Part shown: positions 36,901 to 46,000 of the stretch, in pieces
Numbering within the stretch: position 1 is the first letter of the stretch
How the letters are laid out: each line of letters begins with the position of its first letter
NCBI GenBank assembly: GCA_963758025.1
Contig: CAVWUA010000027.1
Location: forward strand, 1 to 64,000
Length of the DNA stretch: 64,000 nucleotides
DNA from: CAVWUA01 sp963758025
Lineage (GTDB): Bacteria > Planctomycetota > Planctomycetia > Isosphaerales > Isosphaeraceae
Direction of reading: 5' to 3'
Notes under the pieces: generated by a model
What the model saw: the letters and a program-made list of their open reading frames with translations, nothing else
What the model was told of the DNA's origin: nothing
The model's database searches: none
Position numbers and translations under genes: made by a program

Positions 36901-39489
36901 CTGCGTGAACGAGGAGGGGTCCATGGGCCGGTCGAAGGTGACGGTGAACTCCTGCGCGATCGGCGTGCCGTCGGCGGTGCGGGTGCTGTTCAGGACGGTG
37001 CCCGTCAAGGGATTGACCGGACCGACGGGATTGCCGAACTGGTTGGTCTGGCCGATCGGCCCCATCGTGCTATCGACGATCCGCGGCCCGGCGGCGATGA
37101 CGAGCCGGCCCAGCGTGATGTCGAGCAGCTCGGTGCCGTTGGCGCTATCGTTGTTCTGACCGGCGAAGTTCTCGTTGCTCGACCAGATCGGATAGACGTG
37201 GCCGCCATAGACGGCCAGCCCCTGGTGATCGCCGTAGGAGAAGGTTGCCTCGGTGAACGGGTTGTCGGGCGACTGGTTGTCGGGCAACGGGCCGCGCACG
37301 ACGGTCTTGCCGGTGATCGCGTCAACGGCCGTGTCCGCCTGGTTGGCGAAGACCTGCTGCGAGAAGGTCTGGCCGCCGTCGATGCTGGCGGTGACGTACG
37401 TCGCCACGCGGGCGCGCGCTCCGTCGTTGCGGGTGTCGTACCACGACATGACGACCGTACCGGTCGTGTTGTCCACCTCGACGTTCGACTGGAACTGCGG
37501 CCGGCCGGAAGAGGAGAACGAGGCCTCGGAATAGCCGTCGGTATAGGCGAGGTCGTCATTGACCCGGCCGAAGAACCCGCCGGCCGGCGCGGTCCAGGTG
37601 AAGCCGCCGTCGTCGGACGCGAGCAGAAAGATGTCCGTGTTGTCCGCCGGGTTGCCGCTGACGCCGTTGTGGTCGGTGTAGGTCAGATAGATCCGCCCCT
37701 CGTGCGGACTGTAGGCCCCCAGGGTGTTGTCGCTGGCGAGGTCCGGGGCCGGGCCGATCCCCTTGGGCGTGGCCGCGGTCCCGCGAGTGTACGAGCCGTC
37801 GATATCACCACGCACGTTGGTCGTGGTGATGAACACGTCATTATTCGCCGTGAGGCCGGAGGTGAGGATCAGCGAGGCGTTGTTCAGGAAGGCGGGGGAG
37901 CCGCCGCTGCGGACGTCGGTAACCTCCAGGGTCCAGTCACCGTTCAAGAGGGAGAGATTCCCGCCGGCGAACTGGAAGGCGTTCAGAAACGCGCTGATGC
38001 CCTGACCGAAGCGGTCCCCTTCGGGGCGGTAGTGTCCGGGGAACGGCGCCGCCGCGCCTCGGCCCTGGCCGTTGGCCGGGATATCGACGATGTTGCGCGT
38101 GGCCTGCGAATCGAAGGTCGTGCCGATCCGGATCCCGCTGGGCGTTGAGCCCAGGTTCGCGCCGCTGATGCCGAAGCCGGGGTTCTGCGGCGTGGTGCCC
38201 GAGGTGTTGGTCTGGTTCTGAACCAGCAGGATGTCCGGCAAGCCACTGCCCGCCGGCGGCTTGAGCACGATCTGGAGCTGTTCCAGGTTCGGGTGCGTGA
38301 TGTTGAGCTGGAGGTCCAGGTCGGTCAGGTTGAGGAACTTCGGATCGGTGATGGTGACCGGGATCGTGAAGTTGGTCACGCCCGGCTCGTGAGGCATGCT
38401 GTTGCCGGGATCGTTGGCGTCGATGATCGTCCCGGCGTTGGTCACGGGGAAGACCGCGGCGGTCCCGCCGTCGAGGATGCGGTCCCCCCAGAGCACGTCC
38501 CGATTGACGTTGTTCTGGCTGCCGAAGTCGTCCCAGACGATCGTGACCTGGCCGCCGGGAACCCCCGGATCGGCCGGGCCGGTCGTGCCCGGCGCGCGCC
38601 CCTGGCTGATCGCCAGTTGCGGCGTGCCGTGGCGGGCGTCGCCGGAATTGCCGCCGTCGCTGACGATCGTCTGCCCGGTGAAGGACGTCCCGCCGTCGGA
38701 CGAGGCGATGATCTTGATCCGGTTCGGGTTGAACGGGTTCGGGCTGTTCGTGTTGGCCGGGCGCACGTCGTTGGACGTCCACGCCACATAGATGTTGCCG
38801 GCGAACGGGTCGTTCTGCGTGAGGGTCTGGCCCTGGAAGTTCACGTCGGTGAAGGTGGAGACGTTGTTATCCACCGCCAGCATCGGCTGGAGCGCGCCGT
38901 CGGTCGCCGGCACCCACTCGTACAGCACCTTGTTGGTGAAGACCGAACTCGGCTGCGCGTCGGTCGCCTGGAAGCGGAACTTGGTCAGCAGCAGGGCGCC
39001 CGAGGAGCCGGCGGCGTTATGCTGAGATGTGAGAATATAAACGTTACCGCTGCGGTCGAAGGCGACGCGGCCGTCGGTCTCCTGGGTGAAGGAGATGACC
39101 GGGTTCGTCGTCGCGGGGTCCGCCAGGTTGCCCCCCAGGCCGAGGGACTGCCAGTTCTGCCCGCCGTTGGTGGAGTAGCGCGCCTCGACGCCGATATAGG
39201 GCGGGTTCGCCACGCGCTGGTTGATCCGCGTATAGACGGCCACCATGTGCTGCGGGTTCTGCGGGTCCACGGCGACCGACGGGCTGCTCTCGTCCCCCTG
39301 GAACCCGTTGGTGACGTTCACCTGATCGACGACCGTCGGCGCCGGCAGGACCGCCATCAGCGTCCGCGCTTCCAGCCCCTCCAGCGCCAGCCGCCGCCGC
39401 ACCGCCGCCTGTCGCAATCGCGCGCGGCGCGCCTGGCGTGACGGACGACGCTCCCCTTGAGTCCGAACCACGGATGCTTCCGATTGCAT
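27955..39489 (-). CDS. Giant secreted multidomain protein: BNR propellers, P-domains, Ig-like and FG-GAP repeats
   Basis: A 3844-residue intact gene. ATG 39489 has GGAGAGG upstream; a 28-codon extension is possible but unsupported. Residues ~32-42 carry the planctomycete N-terminal motif (LALEGLEARTLMA). The rest, in order: a BNR/sialidase-like region (YSTNGGQNWQSLG; a second block near residue 640, SDDGGFTW); about six proprotein-convertase P-domains between ~360 and 1880 (units with LNVNVNITHTFDGDLVLTLI, NYTNTSFDDEA, GTWQLEVSDQAGG); a second BNR/VPS10-like propeller from ~1900 (ASGGVWKT, SEDGGATWN, NRGQTWN); Ig-like repeats from ~2910 (ADDSGTKGDNITN); six or seven FG-GAP repeats from ~3460 (DGDGKADIAVYRP); and a basic C-terminal tail (NRFRLLTWLRN). 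No active-site triad is recognised. It is probably a cell-surface or matrix protein binding calcium. Confidence 0.9.
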   Translation of the reverse strand: MQSEASVVRTQGERRPSRQARRARLRQAAVRRRLALEGLEARTLMAVLPAPTVVDQVNVTNGFQGDESSPSVAVDPQNPQHMVAVYTRINQRVANPPYIGVEARYSTNGGQNWQSLGLGGNLADPATTNPVISFTQETDGRVAFDRSGNVYILTSQHNAAGSSGALLLTKFRFQATDAQPSSVFTNKVLYEWVPATDGALQPMLAVDNNVSTFTDVNFQGQTLTQNDPFAGNIYVAWTSNDVRPANTNSPNPFNPNRIKIIASSDGGTSFTGQTIVSDGGNSGDARHGTPQLAISQGRAPGTTGPADPGVPGGQVTIVWDDFGSQNNVNRDVLWGDRILDGGTAAVFPVTNAGTIIDANDPGNSMPHEPGVTNFTIPVTITDPKFLNLTDLDLQLNITHPNLEQLQIVLKPPAGSGLPDILLVQNQTNTSGTTPQNPGFGISGANLGSTPSGIRIGTTFDSQATRNIVDIPANGQGRGAAAPFPGHYRPEGDRFGQGISAFLNAFQFAGGNLSLLNGDWTLEVTDVRSGGSPAFLNNASLILTSGLTANNDVFITTTNVRGDIDGSYTRGTAATPKGIGPAPDLASDNTLGAYSPHEGRIYLTYTDHNGVSGNPADNTDIFLLASDDGGFTWTAPAGGFFGRVNDDLAYTDGYSEASFSSSGRPQFQSNVEVDNTTGTVVMSWYDTRNDGARARVATYVTASIDGGQTFSQQVFANQADTAVDAITGKTVVRGPLPDNQSPDNPFTEATFSYGDHQGLAVYGGHVYPIWSSNENFAGQNNDSANGTELLDITLGRLVIAAGPRIVDSTMGPIGQTNQFGNPVGPVNPLTGTVLNSTRTADGTPIAQEFTVTFDRPMDPSSFTQADVQVLFTDTTPGNVSGGSVPVLSVTPLPTSNADNPNNRYGYTQFLVKFAPRSAIGTYSYAVGPNISDRIRGPLRTVIQTTPSGNRVTLPSTDTPRPISDFNTTTSTLVVNSFSANQVISDLNVNVNITHTFDGDLVLTLIAPNGRRILLSSRNGSFGDNYTNTSFDDEAGLSIADPTAQAPFTGSYRPEAPLDVLDGLLINGTWQLEVSDQAGGDVGSLVNWSLDVQPGIVTGVTVVGTPGNLMDQDANAITGELPPLDTAAAAPSDVYAAPRPVNGVQRKADGTIVLRGPYDQDTLPLILPGPHTISTQVPGTTASVDNLATDRTVSALDLNFDRNMVPGSLTTEDILRLMGPAGDLLRPRVFPSTNPVQNIPDGPLVPGGPTTALSSTLKIDDNGSFRIGDMNVQLNISHAKVSDLTVVLIAPDGTRVTLASGVGGMTGANFNNTIFDDEATVSIGSGTAPFSGRFRPSGALSALDGKELRGTWTLEITDANGNAVTGMLNSWRLEATPKATVTPVFNAPLAQVNKPINDGQTTTSTITVPNTGAPFTIADLNLQLGLTHSRNGDLTIRLTHNGVTVTLVGPNTALGKNFVSTVFDDQAGAFSLGGAPYNGRFQPFQALSAFNGMDLSGTWTLEVSDASNGNGSGGSLDNWSLVATPANPSTATARSFRVEFPSQQLSGTYTVELGSDIQSKSGGKVDTNQNAGVALLRGGAQSGPATTMTYTASNLPASIPNNSGVPLVSNLTINTNGVFNIASLRLNLNISHTRDSDLTAVLIAPDGTRVTLFTGVGGNGQNFLNTTLDDAASNSIVGGTAPFAGSYRPIQALSILNGKDLAGLWKLEITDTNPNGGTGILNGWSLTATPAPTVTYRSTDVPAAIPDLKTGTSTLTIQDSFLLAGVTLTLNIQHPNDPDLVATLVAPDGTRVRLFTNIGTTGTRANFTNTTFDDNASTPIQNGGPPFFGRFNPQQPLSDLIGKNVNGTWTLEVEDTQSGNTGTITGWSLTFQKPETGSGLGEPVADRVSSNFRIFTMDPTNPLASSTWTAVGPAAINGQANSGRIGGISVDPSDPSGNTVYAAGASGGVWKTLNFLTTDPEGPTWIPLTDFGPTLGINIGSITVFGRNNDPNQSVVIAATGEGDTYNGVPLAGTAAGVGFLISEDGGATWNLMDSTTNVDASGNPLPFNSPLRNHAFYGTTSYKVAVDPKPSVEGKVIIYAALSGDNPTLPGRQGGIWRSLDTGKTWEQMRAGEATDIVLDQASGTGAPGGNLQILYAGFNGEGVFLSPNRGQTWNLMAGGVGDPLIRDSEVVNYPPIPVTNPPDTPNGAKGRIVLAKPQPTSWTGPVQEVQYQGWLYAAVGSTGTLYVTKDFGQNWTQVEIPSLRPNLYGVPTNDPTQDSTNPRTTEYDVTNGTGSYNISLIVDPNDPAVVYFGGTGGGQLSGLLRIDTTKLSDPHALVPFDNTSSYTDSAASLELSTTGPLSLKRPSGNNSTPPRIYDKDALGNPLFPRGSVPYFNLIRDPLNPFLAGATIIVSNSARFNNQGSGITWIPLDFSTDIIGGTTNQHEVVALRDPLTGHSRLIFGDDQGVYSGVVLPDGTLSFGIGTADLPTPSRNGNLQITQFYYGASQPTGASAQIAQALFYGESDLNGSPVSQPGVITPGSADYGQLGWTDFATNPQGSGGGVATDQQGSGTSYRYLTPATIPVASEFFQVDLPQNGSGVGRTLGLLQSSGGTLDPQWPVGRAGNFAINPLNSNQIIIRSADGRVFRTENQGVFWSVIGDPNVFNDPTTLGAYFRYNALAFGAPDPNGPGGVGNLDNFIYVGTQGGAVYVTQTGGGGGAGNAWFQSVDLLDGGADVRSIVTNPTRGSHEAYVLTALGVHHTTDSVAANPVWTDITGNLFSIINPIFGDPNMTDTKLGALNSLVADWRYAIPDDPTNPNSPTHPVLYAGGDAGVYRSVDNGATWTPFPESTLNNTPNPPGLGGGLPNVGVTDLDIALGVINPDNGRPIITPDSPNVLLASTYGRGSFAIRLAPLIFDKTLTLSPTAPAPTGSDSGISNTDNVTNVTQPVIKGLSEQTAFGNTVRISLIDLTDPTNPVIIGGYDPSDPTTDVPANWTDSAGHFSVQVRPGHFLPNGTTDGMKLIGVQAIDQAGTEGNIGQFRFTLDTTAPDATTVTPDLIDASDTGLSITDNITSVTSPVFDIAIPNEPSTTTVILTRDGTEVARRTGGGQITDPGPAPDGLHQYRVKLVDLAGNSDSVLSLSNPLSVRIDTVAPSRPQAPTLDPADDSGTKGDNITNEKRPHLNGTGEPGGQVELIDVANNIVGMAMVGTNGTYVIQPNMDLIANTYVFRVQIRDVAGNLSAPSNALTLTIQTQMPKAPTIALSSADDSGTKGDNITNNRQPRFVGTGTPGLFIDLINATTGAVLVNGETSNVKVAADGTFVIQYPTLLPANSTQVLRLYARARDAAGNTNLSDQIPGNPPTPGGIDPKDPLVVTVDTQSPTITPTLALLDVDNTGDKTDTTTVVRRPRFVGKAEPGVFVDLVTTSGNLLASTTASPVGGDYVVQLPSDLVNGEIALQVRVRDAAGNQGPPSNTLNLKITSVVNDYDNDGKADIGVYRPSNGTWYLSRSTAGNIPVPFGQANVDIPLQGHDFDGDGKADIAVYRPTTSEWFISQSTGGPLVQQFGWPGMDVPAPADFDGDGKADIAVYRPMTGEWFLLQSTAGPKAVPAAGITGGTPMPADYDGDGKADIAVYDDATATWYITHSKAGVPNDKIQFGAARLDVPVTGDFDGDGKADIAVYRPTTSEWFLRQTTAGPRRVQFGAPNHDQPAPSDYDGDGKTDIAVYRPDTAQWFIYQSTAGPRKTSFGAGNSDLAIPTPLRFRKPQTVSVARFSGASAPASGASLHSAALPDTTVTPTTAIAPTPAKTESQDSVQPSSPSQPAQSTVLPTVLQRVLQRRRVRESISAEALKNRFRLLTWLRNHHG

Positions 39490-40016
39490 GGCCACCTCTC
39501 CGCTTGATCTCATCGTTCTGTCTGGTTCTGGGAGCGCCCGAGACGGGGCGTTATCGCGGGTAGTCCGCTTCAAAAACAGCGCTCGGCGCGGGTGGGCTCA
39601 AAGGCATCCCGAAAACATGCCGCCAGCCCGGCAGAGTGTCAACTCGCCCGGCAGAGGCCGCCGTCGCGTCCGCCACACCGTTCGCAAGATCAGAGTTCAC
39701 GTTCATCGAGAACTTCGGTCCCGGTCACGCACGACCGGTTCCGTGGCATACATTGCATGAATGGTATCATCCATGAAATCCAAGGTCAATGGAATCGATT
39801 TCCCGTCAACGCGTTTTTTTCCGTCACGTTGGATTTGTGGAGCGGGACCAGGAGGTGCGGTGCTGGAGGGTCATGGAGCGAGCGCGGGTTCCTGGTGAAA
39901 ATATAACGCGATTTTCCCGGTGTCACGGCTGGGATCGGTCGGCCCTGGGTCCAGTGGCGCGACCGATCCCGGCTGTGGCGGATTTATCGGGGGGCGGCCC
40001 CGCGCCGGTCCGCGGC
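39490..40016. other. Spacer between the two giant genes
   Basis: 527 bases without a gene. It holds the promoter of the downstream giant gene and, at 39801-39846, a T-rich segment (CGTCAACGCGTTTTTTTCCG) that resembles the region upstream of the second giant gene. Confidence 0.6.
39761..39789 (-). promoter_or_regulatory. Putative promoter of the intact giant gene
   Basis: On the minus strand TTGACC (39789-39784) is followed after 17 bases by TACCAT (39766-39761). The -10 box lies 272 bases before the start codon. A TTGACG also lies 17 bases upstream of the -35 box. Confidence 0.5.
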
Positions 40017-43000
40017 TCACCACGAGCCGCGGCCATTGCGCCGCCAGTTCTGGAGCCAGGCCAGCAGGCGGAGCCGCGGCGTGGTCGTCGCGGCCGGCCC
40101 GTGCCAGGGCCCCTGCTCCTGTGCCAACCGTCGCACCTCCTGGAGGACGCGGCGGGTCTGACCGCTCGGGACGTTGCCGTTGGTCAGAATGGTGGTGCCG
40201 CCGTTGGTGTTGCTGGTGCCCGAGGACAGGCCGACGGCCTGCCGGGCGAAGTCGAGGATCGGGGTCGTGGCCGAGACCGTGTCCGGAGCCGTGGTCGAGT
40301 ACACGCTGGCGCTGGCCGGGGCGACGGCGCCGCTGAACCGGGCGGCCTGGACCACCTGGCCCTGGTTCAGGGTTCTTCGGGCTGAGGACCGGCTTGTCGA
40401 GGGTGCCGTTGCCGAAGTTGCTGATCTGCGAGCCGAGGGTGGACTGGCTCATCTGCCAGTTCCCGGACGAGTGGCGGAAGGTGGTCGGATCGGCCTTGCC
40501 GTCGCCGTCGTAATCGGCCGGAGCCGCGACATCGCCGTTCACGCCCACCGCCTGCATCCGAGGCCCATCGCTCGACTGCAAGATGTAGTAGTTGCCCTCG
40601 CTCCCCCGGTAGGTGGCGATATCGGCCTTGCCGTCGCCGTCGTAGTCGGCCGGCACGGCGACATCCCCGCCACCCCAGCCGCCGAACGACTGCTTCCTGG
40701 GGCCATTGGTGGACTGCCGCAAGTACCACGTGCCGTTCTCGGGGCGGAAGGTGGCGATATCGGCCTTGCCGTCGCCGTCGTAGTCGGCCGGCGCGGGCAC
40801 GTCGTGACCGCCCCAGCCGAACTGCACGGACGAGATCCCGCCGGTGGACTGCTTGATGAGCCACTCGGCCGAGCCGGGGCGGAAGACGGCGATATCGGCC
40901 TTGCCGTCGCCGTCGTAGTCGGCCGCCACGGGGACATCCCCCGTCGCGCCGAACTGCTCGACCCGAGGCCCGTCGGTCGACTGGATGATGTACCAGGTCC
41001 CGGTCGTGCCGGGCCGGTACACGGCGAAGTCGTCGCGGCCGTCGCCGTCGAAGTCGCCGACGACGTACTGATCGGTGTACGCCGCGCCGAACTGCCGCTT
41101 CTGGTTCACGGCGTTCGGGCTGCTCGCCTGGATCAGCCAGTCCGCGGTCTGCGTCCGGAAGAGGGTGAGGTTGGCCTTGCCGTCGCCGCTGAAGTCGCCG
41201 TTGACGGTGACGACCTTGACATCGATCGGCGTGCCGGCCGAGCCCTGGTTGCCCGCGACGTCGCGGGCTCGCAGGCGGTACGTGTACTGTCCGTTCCGCA
41301 GGCTGTCCGGCACGGTCAGGGTGAACGCGCCGCTGAGGTTGGCGTTGGTCGAGGCGATCGGCGCGCCCAGATCGTCGAGCAGTTCGACCAGGGCGCCCGG
41401 CTCGGTCGTGCCCTGGAAGCTCGGCCGTCGGGAACTGGTGACGTTGCCCGCCGGAGCGACCGGCGGCTTGACCAGTTGCGCCGTGACGCCTTGCGGGGCA
41501 GCGCCGTCGATCGTCACGGTGAGCGGGCTGCTCAGGGCGCTGGTGCCGCCCGCCGCGCCGATCTGCCGGGAGGCGTACTGATACGTCCCGTCGAGCACCG
41601 GGCCGGCGTCGGTGACGTTGCCCGGTCCGGTGATCACGCCGACCCGGACATACGCGTTATCGGGGGCGCCGAACGGCTTGCGGAGCAACTCGACGCGGGC
41701 GCCGGCCTGGGCATTGACGATCTGGAAGACCGGCGTGGCGGCGTTCGTGACGTTGTCGGTATTTCTCGGGCCGCTGTCGCTGGTGGCCAGCAGGTCGGGC
41801 GCGGACGGCGTGGGCGGAATGTCCAGCTCGATCGTGACGGCCAGGGACTGGCTTTCGCTGCCGACGTTCCCCGCCCGATCGGTCTGCCGGGCGGTGTAGT
41901 GGTGGACGCCGCTGGAGACCGAGCCGGCGTCGATCAACGTGACCGGGCCGCCGGGCGCGTTCTTCAGCGTCTGCACGATCACGCCGTCACGCAGCAGGTT
42001 GACGGTCGCGCCGGCCTCGGTGCTCGGGATCGTGAAGCCGAGGTTCGTGCTCGTGCTGGTAATGTTATCCGTGTGGCTGGTCCCGCTATCGCTGGCGTCC
42101 TGCAGGTCGGGGATGCCCGGGCCGGGCGGGGCGTCGCGGTCCACCGTCACGGTCAGTCCGGCGCTGGCCAGGCTCGGGTTGTCGGCCGCGTCGATCTGCC
42201 GCGCCGTGTAGAGATACACGCCGCTGGCGAGGGGCACGACCGTATCCGGGATCGGGCCGGGGCCGGTGCGGGTGCCAACCAGCACGCCGTTGCGGAGCAG
42301 TTGCACCGTGGCGGTCGGGTCGGCCGTCAGCACGTCGAGCACCGGGCTGGCGATGCTGGTCAGGTTGTCGGTATTGCTGGTGCCGGAGTCGCTGGCGGCT
42401 TGCAGGTCGGGGACCGACGGTGCCCCGAAGGGGGTCGTGTCGATCGTCACCCCCAGTTCCGCGCCGATGATGCTGGTGTTGCCGGCGATGTCGGTCTGAC
42501 GGGCGGCGTAGCTGTACTGGCCATCGCTGACCGGGCCGAGGTCGGTCAGGCCGCCGTTGCCGATGCGGTTGGCGACCGGGGCATAGAAGGTGGCCGCCGC
42601 GCCCAGGAGCTTGCGGAGCAGCGTGACCGTCGCGCCGGTCTCGACGCCGCTCAGCGTGAAGTTCGGGCTGGTGGCGTTCGTCAGGTTGTCGTTGTTGAAG
42701 GTGCCGGAATCGCTGGCGGCCTGCAGGTCGGGGGCGTCCGGCGCGTTGACCACGGTGTCGATCGTCACGGCCAGGGTCGTGCTGATCGGCCCGCTGTTGC
42801 CGGTCATGTCCTTCTGCCGGACGGCGTATTCATACGTGCCGTCGGGCACGCCCAGGGTGCCGTTGCCGAAGTCGGTCAGGCTGCCGGGGCCGGTGCGGGT
42901 CGCGGCGACCACATAGGCGGTGTCGGCCGCGCCGAGCGGCTTGCGGAGCAGCTCGACGACCGCCGCCAGCTCGACGCCGACGATGTCGAACGTCGGGGTG

Positions 43001-46000
43001 GTGATCTTGGTGATGTTGTCGGTGTTGCTGGCGCCGGAGTCGCTGGCGGCTTGCAGGTCGGGGGCCATCGGGGTGGACGGGCCGCTCGTATCGACCATGA
43101 TCAGGAGCTCGCCGCCGATCGGGCTGGCGTTGCCGGCCGGGTCCACCTGGAAGGCGGTGTAGCGGTGGGGGCCTTGCGACAGCTTGCCGTCGTCCTGAAT
43201 GGCGACCGTGGCGGTCGTCACATCGGTGACGGTCTTGATCACCAGGCCGTCCCGCAGCAGCTTGACCGTCGCGCCGATCTCCAGGCCGCTCACGTCGAAC
43301 GTCGGGTTGGTGACGCTCGTCTGGTTGTCCGTGTCACTGACCCCGGTATCGCTGGCGGCTTGCAGGTCGGGGGCCAGCGGCGCGGGCGGGGCGGTCGTGT
43401 CGATCGTCACCGCCAGGGCGTCGCTCTGCGCGCTGGCATTGCCCGCCGTGTCGATCTGTCGCGTCGTGTAGAGGTGGACGCCATCGGGCACCGGCACCGG
43501 GTCGGCCAGGCGGATCGTCCCGCCGGCCCCCGAGGCGACCGAGTTGACGAGCACGCCGTCGCGGTACAGCTCGACGGTCGCCGTCCCCTCGACCGTCGCG
43601 ATATCGAAGTACGGGTCGTGCTGGAGCGTGATCGCCGTGACGTTGTCCGTGGTGCTGACGCCGGTATCGCTGGCGTCGGTGCCGGTGCTGACCAGGTCGG
43701 GCGCCGGCGGCTTGACCGGCATGGTCGTGTCGATCGTGATCGTCAGGAACCCGTCGATCAGGCTCAGGTTGCCCGCGAGGTCGTACTGCTGGACGGTGTA
43801 CCGGTACACGCCATCGGGGACGACGCCCGGGTCGATGATCGTGACCGTGCCGCCGGCGACATCGACCCGCGTCCGGACGACCGTCGCCATGCCGACCACG
43901 CCGCCGACGACCGGAGCGCGGAGCAACTGCAAGGTCGCCCGCGGCTCGACCCCCACCACGTCGAAGTGAATATTGCTATTCACCTTCGTGATGTTGTCGA
44001 TACCGGTGACGCCCTTGATGTAGCCCGGCTGGCCCGGAGCGGGCGAGTCATCCCCCTCCTGCAAGTCGGGCGCGACCGGCGCGGCCGGCCTGGTCGCGTC
44101 GATCGTCACGGTCAGGCCGCCCGACACCGGGCCGGGGTTGCCCGCCTTGTCGAATTGCTGGACGGTATAGACATACACGCCGTCGGGCACCGTGCCGGGG
44201 TCCTGGATGGTGACCGTACCGCCGGCGACGTTCTGCAAGGTCTGAACGACGGCCGGCGTGCCCCCGGCGAGCGGCACGCGGAACAACTGCAAGGTCGCGC
44301 CCGCCTCGACGCCCGCCACGCTGAACGTCGGGCTGGTGACGTTCGTGAGGTTGTCCTTATTGGTGATGTCCAGTTGATAGCCGGGCAAGCTCGGGTCGGG
44401 GCTGTCGCTGGCGTCCGTCAGGTCGGGGTCGCCCACCTGGTTCGGGTCGGTGAAGTCAAAGGTGACGGTCAGGCTATCGGCGAAGACGCTCACGTTCCCC
44501 GCCGGGTCGATCTGCTGGGCCGTATAGACGTGGTCCCCTTCGGTGATCGGGTTGCCCGACGGGTTCGGATCGGCGATGGTCGCCGTGCCGGCGGTGGTCG
44601 TGGTGAGCCGGTTGACCTCCACGCCGTCGCGGAGGAGGATCAGGGTCGCGTTCGCCTCGACGCCGGCGATGTCGAAGACCGGCATCGTGACGTTCGTGCG
44701 GTCGTCCTTGTTGGTCACGCCGTCGATGAAGCCCGGCGCGGCCGGGTCGGGGCTGTCGCTGGCGTCCTGAAGGTCGATCAGGCTCGGCTGGTCCGGCTCG
44801 GTCGAGTCGATGGTGACGATCAGCGGCGTGACGGTGCCGACGGTGGTCGTCAGGATCAGCGTGCGGGGTGATGCCGAGAGGTCCGGCGCGGTGGCCAGGG
44901 TCGTCAGCGGGGAGAAGTCGCCGCCGGTGGCGACGAAGTAGTTGTGCCAGGGGCCGCCCTGGAGGTCGGTGTCGGAGAGGCCGGGGAAGGCCGCCTGGCC
45001 CTCGGGCGTGAGGGTGAAGCCGTTGCCGAAGCCGGTCTGATCGACGGCCGTGATGTTCGGGAACAGCGCCGTGAGCCAGCCGTAGGGGACCACGGGTGCC
45101 GCCGCCGCCGCCGAAGGTGAAGCTGGTCTCCGCCTGGGAGAACAGGCCGCCGCCGGCGTTGACCAGGTCGGCGATGTCCTGGGCGTGGTTGTTCAGGACC
45201 TGGAGGGCCTGGGCGTTCAGGTCGCCGCCGGCGTTGTTGGCCGTGGAGATGTACAGGATGCCGGTCGTGGACGTGCGGACGCCGTTGACGGCCTGGCCGC
45301 TGAGGTAGGCGTCGATATTGGCCGTGCCGGCGACGTACTCGATCGTCCAGCCGAGGCCGGGCAGGGTCGAGAGGTCGAAGGCCGACTTGATCGACCGCCA
45401 GGCCTGGGTGCCGAAGGTCCCCGGATCGGTGCCGAGCAGGGCCGTCAGGCGCTTGTTGCCGTTGGCGATGTTCGGGCCGATGTTCTCCAGCACCTTCTGC
45501 ATGTACAGCCAGCCCTCTTCGTTCTGGCCGGTGGTGCTGTTGAAGGAGCCGTGGTCGTTGGCGTCGGTGCCGTCGATGACGACGGTGCCCGGGTTGCCGA
45601 AGACCGTCTCGCGGCCGCGGTTGCCCGCCACGTCGGTCTGCACGACCGAGATGTAGTACCGGGCGTCGTCGAGGTGGTCGATCGTGTTCTGCGGCAGCGG
45701 CTGGACGTACTGGCCGACGGTCACGACGTAGTTGCCCATGTCGTCGGCGACGGCCTCGCCGGCCAGCACGAGCGGGTTCGGCATGGTCGGGTCGGCGCTG
45801 ACCTCCTGAACGTAGAGCTGCACCAGGGCGAACGGCTCGGCCATGCCCGAGAAGCTGGGCGTGGTGTCGCGGGTGTCGTCGTCGGTGTTCGACGGCCCGG
45901 TGTCGGAGGAATCGATCAGGTCGGGGGTCGTCGGGCCGGGGGGCGCGGTGTCGAGCGTCACGACGAGCGGCGGCGAGACCGGGCCGACGCTGCCGATGAC

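Noticed and set aside
40174..44871. A 1565-codon plus-strand open frame opposite the second giant gene
   Set aside because: Same kind of antisense shadow; the composition mirrors the Ig-like repeats of the real gene.
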